A stretch of DNA of 64,000 bases, from NCBI GenBank assembly GCA_050697555.1, contig JBOHAD010000006.1, positions 1 through 64,000 on the forward strand. Direction: 5' to 3'. The notes under the pieces are model-generated. The model searched no databases. It worked only from the letters and a program-made list of their open reading frames with translations, and had not been told where the DNA came from. Positions 8,608 through 16,080 of the stretch are shown here, in pieces (positions within the stretch are counted from its first letter, which is position 1; every line of letters starts with the position of its first letter). The DNA comes from DASQWP01 sp050697555. GTDB lineage: Bacteria; Actinomycetota; Thermoleophilia; Gaiellales; Gaiellaceae. The position numbers were made by a program, and so were the translations under genes.

Positions 8608-9857
8608 AGGACGCCCTCCTCGACGAGCTCGCGGAGCTCCTCGTCGGTGAGCCCGAGGAGGTTGCCATAGACCTCGCGATTGTGGCTGCCGTGCTCCCAC
8701 GGCGCCGACCAGCGAACCTCGGCGGGGGTCTCCGAGAACTTCGGCACGATGCCGGGCCCGATGAAGGGCCCGAACTCCGGGTCGATGTGCTCGACGAGCA
8801 TCTCGCGCTCGCGGAAGTGCTCGTCCTCGAAGATGTCCGCGATCGTGTAGATCGGCCCGCAGATCACGCCCGCGTCGTTCAGGACGCGGTCGATCTCGTC
8901 GGCGTCGTGGCGGCCGGCCCACTCGGCGACGATGCCCTCGAGCTCCTCTTGGTGATCGCCGCGCGCCAGGTGAGTCGAGAACCGCGCGTCGTCGGCCAGC
9001 TCCGGCTGGCCCATTGCCTCGCAGAGCCGCCGGAACACGTTGTCCGTGTTCGCGGCGATCACGACCCACTTGCCGTCGCGCGACTTGAAGATGTTGGAGG
9101 GCGCGACGCCCTTGAGCCCCGTCCCGCCCGGCCCCCGGACGATCCCGAGACGGTCGTACTCGGGCACCGTACTCTCGAGGAGCGCGAAGCAGGATTCGAG
9201 CAGGGAGACGTCGACGACCTGGCCGGTGCGCGCGCCGAGGGCGTCGCGCCGGTAGAGCGCGGCGAGAATCCCCTGCGCCGCGAACATCCCGGCCAGGGAG
9301 TCGCCGAGCGAGATGTGCATGCGCGGCGGCGGCTCGCCCGGAAATCCGTTGATGTGGCGGATCCCGCCCATCGCCTCCGCCACCGAGGCGAAGCCCGCAC
9401 GCGGCGCGTACGGGCCCGTCTGCCCGTACCCCGAGACCCGGCAGAGCACCAGCCCCGGGTTCGCCTCGCGCAGCCGCTCCCAGCCGAGGTTCCACTTCTC
9501 GAGCGTGCCGGGACGAAAGTTCTCGACGAGGACGTCGCTCCGCTTCACGAGCTCGAGCAGGAGCTCCTGCCCCTTCTCGCGGCGCAGATCGAGCGTGACG
9601 CACTTCTTGTTGCGGGACTGCACCCCCCACCAAAGCGAGCGCCCCTTGTAGCGGGCCTTGCCCCATTCTCGAAGCGGATCCGGCTTTCCCGGCGGCTCGA
9701 CCTTGATCACCTCCGCTCCCATGTCGCCGAGTAGCCGGCCCGTAAAGGGCCCGGCCAGGAGCATGCCGAGCTCGACGACGCGTACGCCGGCGAGCGGGCC
9801 CGGACCGACGTCTCCGTGGCGGTCGCCTGCAGCGGACACGGCCGACATCTCGGTCAC
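8604..9857 (-). CDS. CaiB/BaiF (class III) CoA-transferase
   Basis: 417 residues with the class III fold: GVRVVELGMLLAGPFTGRLLGDMGAEVIKVE near the N-terminus, RNKKCVTLDLR, ENFRPG, SGYGQTGPYA and GDSLAG, whose Asp aligns with the catalytic Asp of formyl-CoA transferase. Members move CoA from succinyl-, acetyl- or formyl-CoA to organic acids. GTG 9857 overlaps the gntR stop (GTGA); ATG 9848 is an alternative. Upstream of an HMG-CoA-lyase-like gene and in an operon with a LeuCD-like hydratase, a malate/citramalate-type acceptor is plausible, as in itaconate or glutarate CoA-transferase systems. Acceptor inferred only. Confidence 0.9.
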   Translation of the reverse strand: MTEMSAVSAAGDRHGDVGPGPLAGVRVVELGMLLAGPFTGRLLGDMGAEVIKVEPPGKPDPLREWGKARYKGRSLWWGVQSRNKKCVTLDLRREKGQELLLELVKRSDVLVENFRPGTLEKWNLGWERLREANPGLVLCRVSGYGQTGPYAPRAGFASVAEAMGGIRHINGFPGEPPPRMHISLGDSLAGMFAAQGILAALYRRDALGARTGQVVDVSLLESCFALLESTVPEYDRLGIVRGPGGTGLKGVAPSNIFKSRDGKWVVIAANTDNVFRRLCEAMGQPELADDARFSTHLARGDHQEELEGIVAEWAGRHDADEIDRVLNDAGVICGPIYTIADIFEDEHFREREMLVEHIDPEFGPFIGPGIVPKFSETPAEVRWSAPWEHGSHNREVYGNLLGLTDEELRELVEEGVL

Positions 9858-10549
9858 CCGCGCCCCGCTCCCTCGCCTGCCAGCCTGAGCTGCTTGAGCA
9901 GGAAGTCGCGGGCCTCCAGCACGTGCTCCTTCATGATCAGCTCGGCGCGCTCGGCGTCACGCAGCCCCAACGCGTGCGCCAGTTGCTTGTGGTAGTGCTC
10001 CGAGATGAGCTTCTGCGCCGCGGAATACGCGTAGAACGATCTATAGACGAGCGGAATCTCGATCACCTTCCTGACCATCGGGACCAGGCGGGCGCTGTCG
10101 GCGGCGCCGAGGATGACGTTGTGGAAGGAGAGGTTCTCCTTGACGAGCTCCGGAAGGTCATCGCTGGCGCTGAGGTGCTCGAACCGACGACAGCTCTCCT
10201 CGAGGAAGGTGAGATCGTCGGCGGAGATCCGCGTCGCCGCGCGGCGCGCCGCGTACCCCTCGAGCACGGCGCGGAGCTGGTACACCTCGTCAAGGTCGTC
10301 CACCGCGTACGCGCGGACCGTGGCGCCGCGCCTTGGCGCCAGCTCCACGAGCCCGTCCGTCTGGAGTAAGAGCAGGGCCTCGCGCACCGGGGTCCGGCTC
10401 ACCCCGAGCTCCCGCGCGAGCTCCTCTTCCTTCAAGCGTTGGCCCGGGGCGAGACGCCCGTCGAGGATCGCCTCGCGGATGACCTCGCTGGCCGCGGCGC
10501 TGGCGCTCCGAGACAGCGGAGCCTGCCCCTCGATGAGGAGGTCGCTCAT
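9854..10549 (-). CDS. GntR-family regulator, FCD subfamily
   Basis: The N-terminal winged helix (VIREAILDGRLAPGQRLKEEELARELGVSRTPVREAL) is followed by an FCD ligand domain with metal/ligand histidines in SFHNVILG, SEHYHKQLAHAL and MKEHVLEAR. It is the first gene of the minus-strand operon (4-bp overlap with the CoA-transferase gene) and so probably controls it and itself. ATG 10549 is chosen: a -10-like TATGCT inside the palindrome at 10561-10573 would give an almost leaderless mRNA. ATG 10564 would add MLARA and put the start codon inside the palindrome. Neither has a Shine-Dalgarno site. Effector is likely an organic acid of the pathway (inferred). Confidence 0.92.
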   Translation of the reverse strand: MSDLLIEGQAPLSRSASAAASEVIREAILDGRLAPGQRLKEEELARELGVSRTPVREALLLLQTDGLVELAPRRGATVRAYAVDDLDEVYQLRAVLEGYAARRAATRISADDLTFLEESCRRFEHLSASDDLPELVKENLSFHNVILGAADSARLVPMVRKVIEIPLVYRSFYAYSAAQKLISEHYHKQLAHALGLRDAERAELIMKEHVLEARDFLLKQLRLAGEGAGRG

Positions 10550-10560
10550 CGCGCGAGCGA

Positions 10561-10573
10561 GCATACAGTATGC
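10561..10573. promoter_or_regulatory. GntR operator candidate overlapping two divergent promoters
   Basis: GCATAC-A-GTATGC is a perfect 6+1+6 palindrome, the size and symmetry expected of FCD-type GntR operators. On the plus strand it contains TACAGT exactly seven bases before ATG 10577, the TANNNT-N7-ATG layout of leaderless genes. On the minus strand it contains TATGCT upstream of gntR. A repressor bound here would block both promoters. Confidence 0.6.
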
Positions 10574-10576
10574 AAG

Positions 10577-11287
10577 ATGACGTACCAATTGCGCCCGGAG
10601 GAGGACGCCGACGGGAGCGTCCTCTCGGTTTTCTGCGACGTGCGGGCTCGCATGCCGTTCGTCCCGGCGCTCTTCAAGGCGCTCGCCTCCGACCCGGCCG
10701 CTCTCGAGCTGGCCTGGCTTCAAGCCCGCGCCCTCTACGACGATCCGCGTGCGGCCCAGGCCGGCTCGCGGCTCGTCCCGCTCGCGCGTCCACACCTTGC
10801 TTACCGTCCCTCCCGCGCCGTTCGCGCGGCGGTCGCTCCCTTCGCAGCCGAACTGCCGAGCCTGCTGCTCGTCGTCACCTCCCTCGGCCTGAGCCTCGAG
10901 GGCACGCATCCGCTGCGATCGCCGCCGCCTGCCCGCCTGCCGGACCCGGAGCCGCTGCCTGAGACGCCGGTGCCGGAGCCCAAAGAGGAGCATCCCCTCT
11001 ACGACGACATCCGGGCCGTGTACGGCACCGAGCACGTTCCGAGCATGTACAAGGCTCTGGCCGCCGGCCGGCTCCTGGCTGAGTCGTGGGGTCGGGTCGG
11101 TCCTTTCCTCGCCGCCCCGGAGGGGCGGAAGCTCGTGGCGGACGTGGAGGCAGCAGCCGACAGTGAGGCCCGCGCCTTCCCCGAATACGCGTTCTTCGCC
11201 GCCGCGAGCGCTCGCTCCGTGCTCGGGCAGTTCCAACGCGCCCTGCCACGCAACCTCGTCTTCGCGATGGCGGCGACGTCGTCCTAA
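10577..11287 (+). CDS. DehI-like (halocarboxylic acid dehalogenase-type) helical protein
   Basis: 236 residues, almost all helical, with two related halves: FCDVRARMPFVPALFKALASDP in the first and LYDDIRAVYGTEHVPSMYKALA in the second. The second half resembles DehI-family 2-haloacid dehalogenase-like proteins, whose single chain has an internal duplication; it is shorter than typical DehI. A proline-rich linker (about residues 118-138) separates the halves. The gene is divergent from gntR with only 27 bp between starts and shares its operator, so it is probably co-regulated with the catabolic operon. Many family members lack proven dehalogenase activity, so no substrate is claimed. Confidence 0.6.
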   Translation: MTYQLRPEEDADGSVLSVFCDVRARMPFVPALFKALASDPAALELAWLQARALYDDPRAAQAGSRLVPLARPHLAYRPSRAVRAAVAPFAAELPSLLLVVTSLGLSLEGTHPLRSPPPARLPDPEPLPETPVPEPKEEHPLYDDIRAVYGTEHVPSMYKALAAGRLLAESWGRVGPFLAAPEGRKLVADVEAAADSEARAFPEYAFFAAASARSVLGQFQRALPRNLVFAMAATSS

Positions 11288-12483
11288 CGCCAGGCGATCG
11301 CCGCCGCACCGACGGGGAGGACATAGGCGGGGTCGCCCCGTCCCGGTCCGAGCATCCGAACCTCCTCACCCGTGGAGAGGGCGAGCCACCGCCCGTCCGG
11401 CGACCACGCGAACCCGTGCTGGCTCGTGGGTTCGAGGGCGAGGCTGCGCGTTCGCAGGTCGACGACGACCATCTGCCTTCCCTTCCCCGCGAACGCCACA
11501 GCGACCTCGCGGCCGGTGGGCCCGAACTCGACGCGCTCGCCGAGACGGCCGTAGCCGGCAGGGAGCCCGAGCTCGGGCAGTGGGACGACCTCCTCGAGCC
11601 GCCGGGCCCGCCATAGCTGGAGCAGGCGTCGCGGCAGTCGGCCGCTCTCGAACCGAACGGCGACCACGGCGAGAAGGCCGTCGGGACGGGTGTCGTATCC
11701 GACGACGTCGAGTGGGCCCTCACCGTCGGCCGGAAATCCCCTTGCGAGCTCGTCCGCGCCGAGCAGGATCTTGCCGTCCCGGAGCAGCGTAGGAGCGAGC
11801 GGCGAATCGGGCCGAGTGAGCACGGACCCGTCCGCAGCGAACCGCGGATGGCAGCCGGCGACTTCGCCGCGGCCTCCCGTCTCGACGACGAGCACGACCG
11901 TAGTGCCCGCCGGTGTGCACCATGCCAGCCGCTCCCCGTCCGCCGACCAGGACGGTTCTCCTCGCACGACACCCAGCGACCGGATGAGCTCCGGCCGTTG
12001 AGCCAGCCCGAGGAGGGCAACCCGGCTCCCGCGGAGGCCGAGCGCAGACCCGAGCGAAACCGCGGCCAGGTCGCCGCGCGGCGACACCCAGAGACCACAG
12101 TCGAGGGAGGGCCCCGGGGACCCGAGCGTGAGTGTCTCCAGACGCATGACCTGCGGCCGGCAACCGGCCAGGCTCGAGAAGACGAGGGTTCCCGAGAGCG
12201 TCCCGGCGTCGGGAGCACGATGGTCCGTAAGCTGGGCGGCCGCTTCTCGCCAGGTTGCAGGCGACGAAGGATCGCGTCGCAGCGCGTCGAGGGCGGCCGC
12301 GATGGCGACGACGACCACAGCTCCGAGGACGAGCGATGTCCAGAGCATGCGACGGCTTCCCCGGAGGCGGGTTGCGGCCTGCGGAGCGGGAGAACGGCGA
12401 AGGAGCTGACCCTCGCGAGCCGAATCAGCCGGCCCCCGAGCGGGCTCTCGCCGGCCCTGAGCGCGCCGGAGCCGAGTGAGCAT
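11284..12483 (-). CDS. Membrane-anchored beta-propeller-like protein
   Basis: About 399 residues: a basic cytoplasmic N-terminus, one membrane helix (LWTSLVLGAVVVVAIAAALDAL, about 47-68) and an extracytoplasmic region with several propeller-blade phrases (WVSPRGDLAAVS, PSWSADGERLAW, VEFGPTGREVAVAF, FAWSPDGRWLAL) typical of TolB/WD40-like repeats. No catalytic motif is visible. ATG 12483 overlaps the upstream dehydrogenase stop (TGATG); GTG 12486 is an alternative. It converges on the DehI-like gene with overlapping stop codons. Function unknown; ligand binding or scaffolding outside the membrane is the usual role of such folds. Confidence 0.7.
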   Translation of the reverse strand: MLTRLRRAQGRREPARGPADSAREGQLLRRSPAPQAATRLRGSRRMLWTSLVLGAVVVVAIAAALDALRRDPSSPATWREAAAQLTDHRAPDAGTLSGTLVFSSLAGCRPQVMRLETLTLGSPGPSLDCGLWVSPRGDLAAVSLGSALGLRGSRVALLGLAQRPELIRSLGVVRGEPSWSADGERLAWCTPAGTTVVLVVETGGRGEVAGCHPRFAADGSVLTRPDSPLAPTLLRDGKILLGADELARGFPADGEGPLDVVGYDTRPDGLLAVVAVRFESGRLPRRLLQLWRARRLEEVVPLPELGLPAGYGRLGERVEFGPTGREVAVAFAGKGRQMVVVDLRTRSLALEPTSQHGFAWSPDGRWLALSTGEEVRMLGPGRGDPAYVLPVGAAAIAWR

Positions 12484-13358
12484 CACCGCTGCCTCGCCGC
12501 GTACAGGGCCGAGTAGTCGAGATGACCGAGACCCTGCGCCTGCGCGGTCCGGTAGGAGGCTCTGCTCGCACGGGCCACCGGGAGGTCGACGCCCTGAGCG
12601 GCTCCGAGCTCGAGGGCGAGATCCAGGTCTTTCGCCATTAGGTTGAGCGCGAAGAGCGGGTCGTAGGCACGTGACGCAGGGTGCTCGACGTCGACGCCGC
12701 CGATGGGGAACCGTGTGCGAAGGACGCGCGAGTCGGCCGTGGAGCGTGTGAGCAGGTCATAGAGGACGGCCGGCTCGATGGCCTCGCGCACCGCCAGCGC
12801 GCACCCTTCGGCGAGCGCCGCCATCGTCACGCCCGCAACGAGGTTGTTGCAGAGCTTCGCCGCCTGGCCGGCGCCGGCTTCTCCGACCTGGACGACCAGG
12901 CTCCCCAGTTCCTCGAGCAGCGAGCGCCAGCGCTCGAACGTCTCGCTGCTCCCGCCGACCATGATCGTGAGGGAGGCGGCCTGCGCGCCGCGCGGGCCCC
13001 CACTGACCGGCGCGTCGAGCGACTCCATGCCGGCCTCCCCCAGCTCGGCGGCGAGCTTTCGCGCCAGGGCCGGCCGGCCGGTCGACATGTCGATCACCGC
13101 GAATCCCGGAGGCGCGCCCGCGCGAAGCCCCTCCCGCCCGAGCACGACGTCCTCCACCGCCGTGGGCGAAGGAAGCGAGAGGAGGGCGACGCGGGTCGCC
13201 CGGGCCGCTTCGGCCGGCGTCGCTGCGGCGGGCGCCCCTAGAAGCTCGACGCGTCGGGGATCCGAGTCGACCGCGATGACCTCGTGGCCCGCCACCAGGA
13301 GATTCCGGGCCATCGGCAATCCCATCGTTCCCAGACCGATGAAGGCGACCCGCGTCAC
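12483..13358 (-). CDS. NAD-binding beta-hydroxyacid dehydrogenase (3-hydroxyisobutyrate dehydrogenase family)
   Basis: 291 residues. Rossmann motif VAFIGLGTMGLPMARNLL opens the chain; the family substrate-site segment DAPVSGGPRGAQAASLTIMVGG (about 115-136) and the catalytic-Lys segment AGAGQAAKLCNNL follow. These define the 3-hydroxyisobutyrate/tartronate-semialdehyde dehydrogenase family. GTG 13358 is the start, 4 bp after the AA_synth gene's stop, so the two are co-transcribed. Which beta-hydroxyacid is oxidised cannot be read from the sequence. Confidence 0.9.
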   Translation of the reverse strand: MTRVAFIGLGTMGLPMARNLLVAGHEVIAVDSDPRRVELLGAPAAATPAEAARATRVALLSLPSPTAVEDVVLGREGLRAGAPPGFAVIDMSTGRPALARKLAAELGEAGMESLDAPVSGGPRGAQAASLTIMVGGSSETFERWRSLLEELGSLVVQVGEAGAGQAAKLCNNLVAGVTMAALAEGCALAVREAIEPAVLYDLLTRSTADSRVLRTRFPIGGVDVEHPASRAYDPLFALNLMAKDLDLALELGAAQGVDLPVARASRASYRTAQAQGLGHLDYSALYAARQR

Positions 13359-13362
13359 GGAA

Positions 13363-13932
13363 TCACGAGTCACCGGCGGCGAGCTCGCTGCCGAACGCCG
13401 GGAGCCGCGACTGCGGCCGGCCGGACGACGCAAGCGCGACCCAGACGACGATCTCGTCGTCGTGGGGCGCGTCGGGAATTCGCACCTCGAAGGTCTGGTG
13501 GTGGGACCGCACCGTATGGTCGATCTTGTGCTTGAGCGCGAGGTCGAGCGTCGCGCCGGCCGCTCCCACCTTCTCCGCCGAGGGCAGGAGCGAGCTGCCG
13601 TCCACGGGCTCGCGCACGAGATTCCCGAAGCGAAGATTATGGATGATGGCCGAACCGTGCTCGATCTCCCCTGCAAGACCGACAAGAGCCCCCTTGCCGT
13701 AGGCCTCGACGCCCCCGGCACCCAGCGCAGCGAGCGCCCGCTCCGTCAGAAGCCGTCCGAGCGGCTCGCAATAGGCGTCGCTCAGAACGGTGAGATCCTG
13801 GACGAAGCGCCCCGCGAGTGGGTTGGCGAGCACAGCCCCGACCGCTGCCACGCGGGTGGGAGGCTCGACGGAGCGACCGAGCTCGGACCGCACTTCCTCG
13901 ACGATCGCGCAGACCTTTCGGAGGCCCTCCAT
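13363..13932 (-). CDS. Amino acid synthesis (AA_synth, PF06684-like) family protein
   Basis: A 189-residue protein beginning MEGLRKVCAIVEEVRSELG, with VLANPLAGRF (about 45-55), VGLAGEIEHGSAIIH and the C-terminal IPDAPHDDEIVVWVAL. This order matches the AA_synth family, found near pyrimidine/hydantoin and amino-acid catabolic genes and possibly acting as hydrolases; the biochemical role is not settled. It precedes the beta-hydroxyacid dehydrogenase gene by 4 bp. ATG 13932 fits the family N-terminus; the open frame upstream is proline/serine-rich and not family-like. Confidence 0.75.
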   Translation of the reverse strand: MEGLRKVCAIVEEVRSELGRSVEPPTRVAAVGAVLANPLAGRFVQDLTVLSDAYCEPLGRLLTERALAALGAGGVEAYGKGALVGLAGEIEHGSAIIHNLRFGNLVREPVDGSSLLPSAEKVGAAGATLDLALKHKIDHTVRSHHQTFEVRIPDAPHDDEIVVWVALASSGRPQSRLPAFGSELAAGDS

Positions 13933-13993
13933 CCAGTGTCTAGCATAGGCCCTCGGGCGCGCGATCCCCGTGGTGCGCGGGGTTCGGAGGCTC

Positions 13994-15904
13994 TCAGGGG
14001 AGCTCGACGCCGGCGAGTCGCAGGCCGGACTGCCCTCGGATGACGAGAGCGTGCCAGCCACGGCCTTCCAGAGCTACCTCGGCGGTCGCCGCGACGCTCA
14101 GCTGCCGCTCGAGCGCCCGCCTGCCGTCCGCGTAGACCGTCACGCGACCCGGCCGTTCGGGCTCAAGCCGCAGGCGTACGCCATCCGCACCCCACACCCA
14201 GAGCGCGCCCTCGCCCTGCTCGAGCCTCCCCGCACTCCAACCGTCGCAGAGAAGCGGTTCCGAGCGATCGGGCTCCTCCACGGGCGGCTCCGAGGAGGAG
14301 CCTGGACCGGGCTCCCAGAGCCACACGACGCCACCGCGGGCGCGCGGGCGGTAGCCGGCCTCCTCGAGCCCCCGCCAGGCGAACCAGGCGCCCGGGACAC
14401 GCCCCTGCTCGTAGAGCCCCCGGTGGTAGAGCAGCGAGCGGATGCCGATCGCCTCGAGCGCCTCCCGGTCGCCGGGGAGCCAGGCGCCGCAGTCGAGCCG
14501 GTTGAACCGCTCCGTGAAGGCGAAGGTCGGGCGCGGCGCGAGGGAGTAGCCGGTGGGGCGCTCGTGCGGCGCCTGGACCGCGTAGTAGAGGTAGACGCTC
14601 CCGAACTGGCCCGTGCCGCGCTCCCAGATCGGAAGCTCGAGGATGCGCCCGCCTTCTAGGGCAGCGTAGGCATCGTTGCCCGGGTCGGCAACGCTGGAGC
14701 GGAGCGGGAAGACGAGCAGGTCGGCGGCGACCAGCACGAAGGCGACCGCTGCGACTGCCAAGGAGAGCCCTCTGCGCACGCGCGCGAGGAACCACGCAAC
14801 CGCAAAGGCCGCGAGGGCGGCGAGAGCCAAATCCGCGAGCGGGACGAAGCGGCCCGGGACCCGCGGGTAGCGCAGCGGCGGCAGGGCCTTGCGGAGCTCC
14901 TCGTAGAGCGGCAGGTTCGTCCCCAGCGCGAGGAGGAGAGGGAGCACGGCGGCGAGGCCGAGCACGAGCGCGAGAGCCCGTCGACCGCGCGCGAGCACGA
15001 CCAGGCCCGCGAGCGCGAGCAGGGGTGTCAGCCAGCCGACGTAGACGAACTGCTCGAGCCCGTCGAGGCGCCAGCGGCTCAGAAGGTCGAGCCAGTCCGC
15101 CGAGTACGCGGCCACCTCCTCGAGCGCGCGGCCCTCGGAGGCCTCCGATCCTTCGATGACCACCGCCCGCGCCGCCAGCCCCACGGCGACGGCCGCCGCG
15201 GCGCCCGCCCCGATCCAGGCCACCGGCACGGCGCGGAAGCGCACAGCCGCGTAGGCGAGCAGGAAGGGGATCGCGCCGAGCGCGAGGTGAAGCTGCCCGG
15301 AGAGCGGCACCGAGACGAGCGCGCCGGCGGCCAGGGCGCCCCAGGCGTGCCTCGCGGCGGCGTGCTCGGCCGCGCGCGAGCGCTCGTATGCCCAGAGCGC
15401 GAGGGGAAGGAAGACGGCCGCCCACCCGAGGAGGTGGCCGCCGCTCTGGGCGAGCCGATAGGGCGCGATCGCGAATGCGAGCCCGCCCACGGCGGCGGCA
15501 GCCGGGGGAAGCCGGAGCGTGGTCAGCCAGAGGTAGGCGAGCACCCCTGCGGCGACGACCGTGGCGACCAGGAGCAGGTTCCAGGCGACGACGGGGCCGA
15601 AGAGCGCGTCGAGCGGCCAGAACGCGACCCCGTAGGGCCAGCCGCCGAGGACGACCTGCGGCTCCACGAGCGGCTGGTAGCTGTAGGGGTCGCGCCAGGG
15701 GGCGCCTCCGCCCTCCAGCTGGTGCCCCACGAGCCAGAAGCGATACGTCGTCTGGAGGTGGTCCCCCGTGGCCGCCTCGCCGTAGCCCGGAAAGCCCGTC
15801 GAGAGGAATCCGGAGCGGAAGTCGAGCACTCCTGGGAGCGTCGCCAGGAAGGCGGCGACGGCGTAGAGGGCGGTGACGAGCAGGAGCGGCCGCGGGGCTC
15901 GCAT
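13994..15904 (-). CDS. Polytopic GT-C-like membrane protein
   Basis: 636 residues: about ten hydrophobic helices fill residues 8-400, followed by a soluble C-terminal domain ending in a beta-rich segment (residues about 530-636). The first loop (GYGEAATGDHLQTTYRFWL) and the dispersed helices resemble YfhO/GT-C membrane glycosyltransferase-like proteins. No diagnostic metal motif is evident, so catalytic activity is not claimed. It starts about 180 bp from the divergent GT39-like frame and belongs with two other GT-C-like genes here, suggesting cell-surface glycan or lipid modification. Confidence 0.65.
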   Translation of the reverse strand: MRAPRPLLLVTALYAVAAFLATLPGVLDFRSGFLSTGFPGYGEAATGDHLQTTYRFWLVGHQLEGGGAPWRDPYSYQPLVEPQVVLGGWPYGVAFWPLDALFGPVVAWNLLLVATVVAAGVLAYLWLTTLRLPPAAAAVGGLAFAIAPYRLAQSGGHLLGWAAVFLPLALWAYERSRAAEHAAARHAWGALAAGALVSVPLSGQLHLALGAIPFLLAYAAVRFRAVPVAWIGAGAAAAVAVGLAARAVVIEGSEASEGRALEEVAAYSADWLDLLSRWRLDGLEQFVYVGWLTPLLALAGLVVLARGRRALALVLGLAAVLPLLLALGTNLPLYEELRKALPPLRYPRVPGRFVPLADLALAALAAFAVAWFLARVRRGLSLAVAAVAFVLVAADLLVFPLRSSVADPGNDAYAALEGGRILELPIWERGTGQFGSVYLYYAVQAPHERPTGYSLAPRPTFAFTERFNRLDCGAWLPGDREALEAIGIRSLLYHRGLYEQGRVPGAWFAWRGLEEAGYRPRARGGVVWLWEPGPGSSSEPPVEEPDRSEPLLCDGWSAGRLEQGEGALWVWGADGVRLRLEPERPGRVTVYADGRRALERQLSVAATAEVALEGRGWHALVIRGQSGLRLAGVELP

Positions 15905-16080
15905 CCCGGGATGATGCCCGCCTGCGGCTAGGATCGGCGCCCATCGGCGCTCGTCCGGGCCTTCCCCGCGCGACCCTCGCCGTCGCGCTCCTCGTCGCGG
16001 CGCTCGCGGCGGGCGTCCGCATCCCGCCGGCGCTCGGCTACCCGCTCTGGCAGGACGAGGTCGCCTCGGCCCGGATCCTG

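Noticed and set aside
6154..8670. Long plus-strand frame opposite hyuA and the lyase gene
   Set aside because: Composition is the mirror of high-GC codons on the other strand; no domains.
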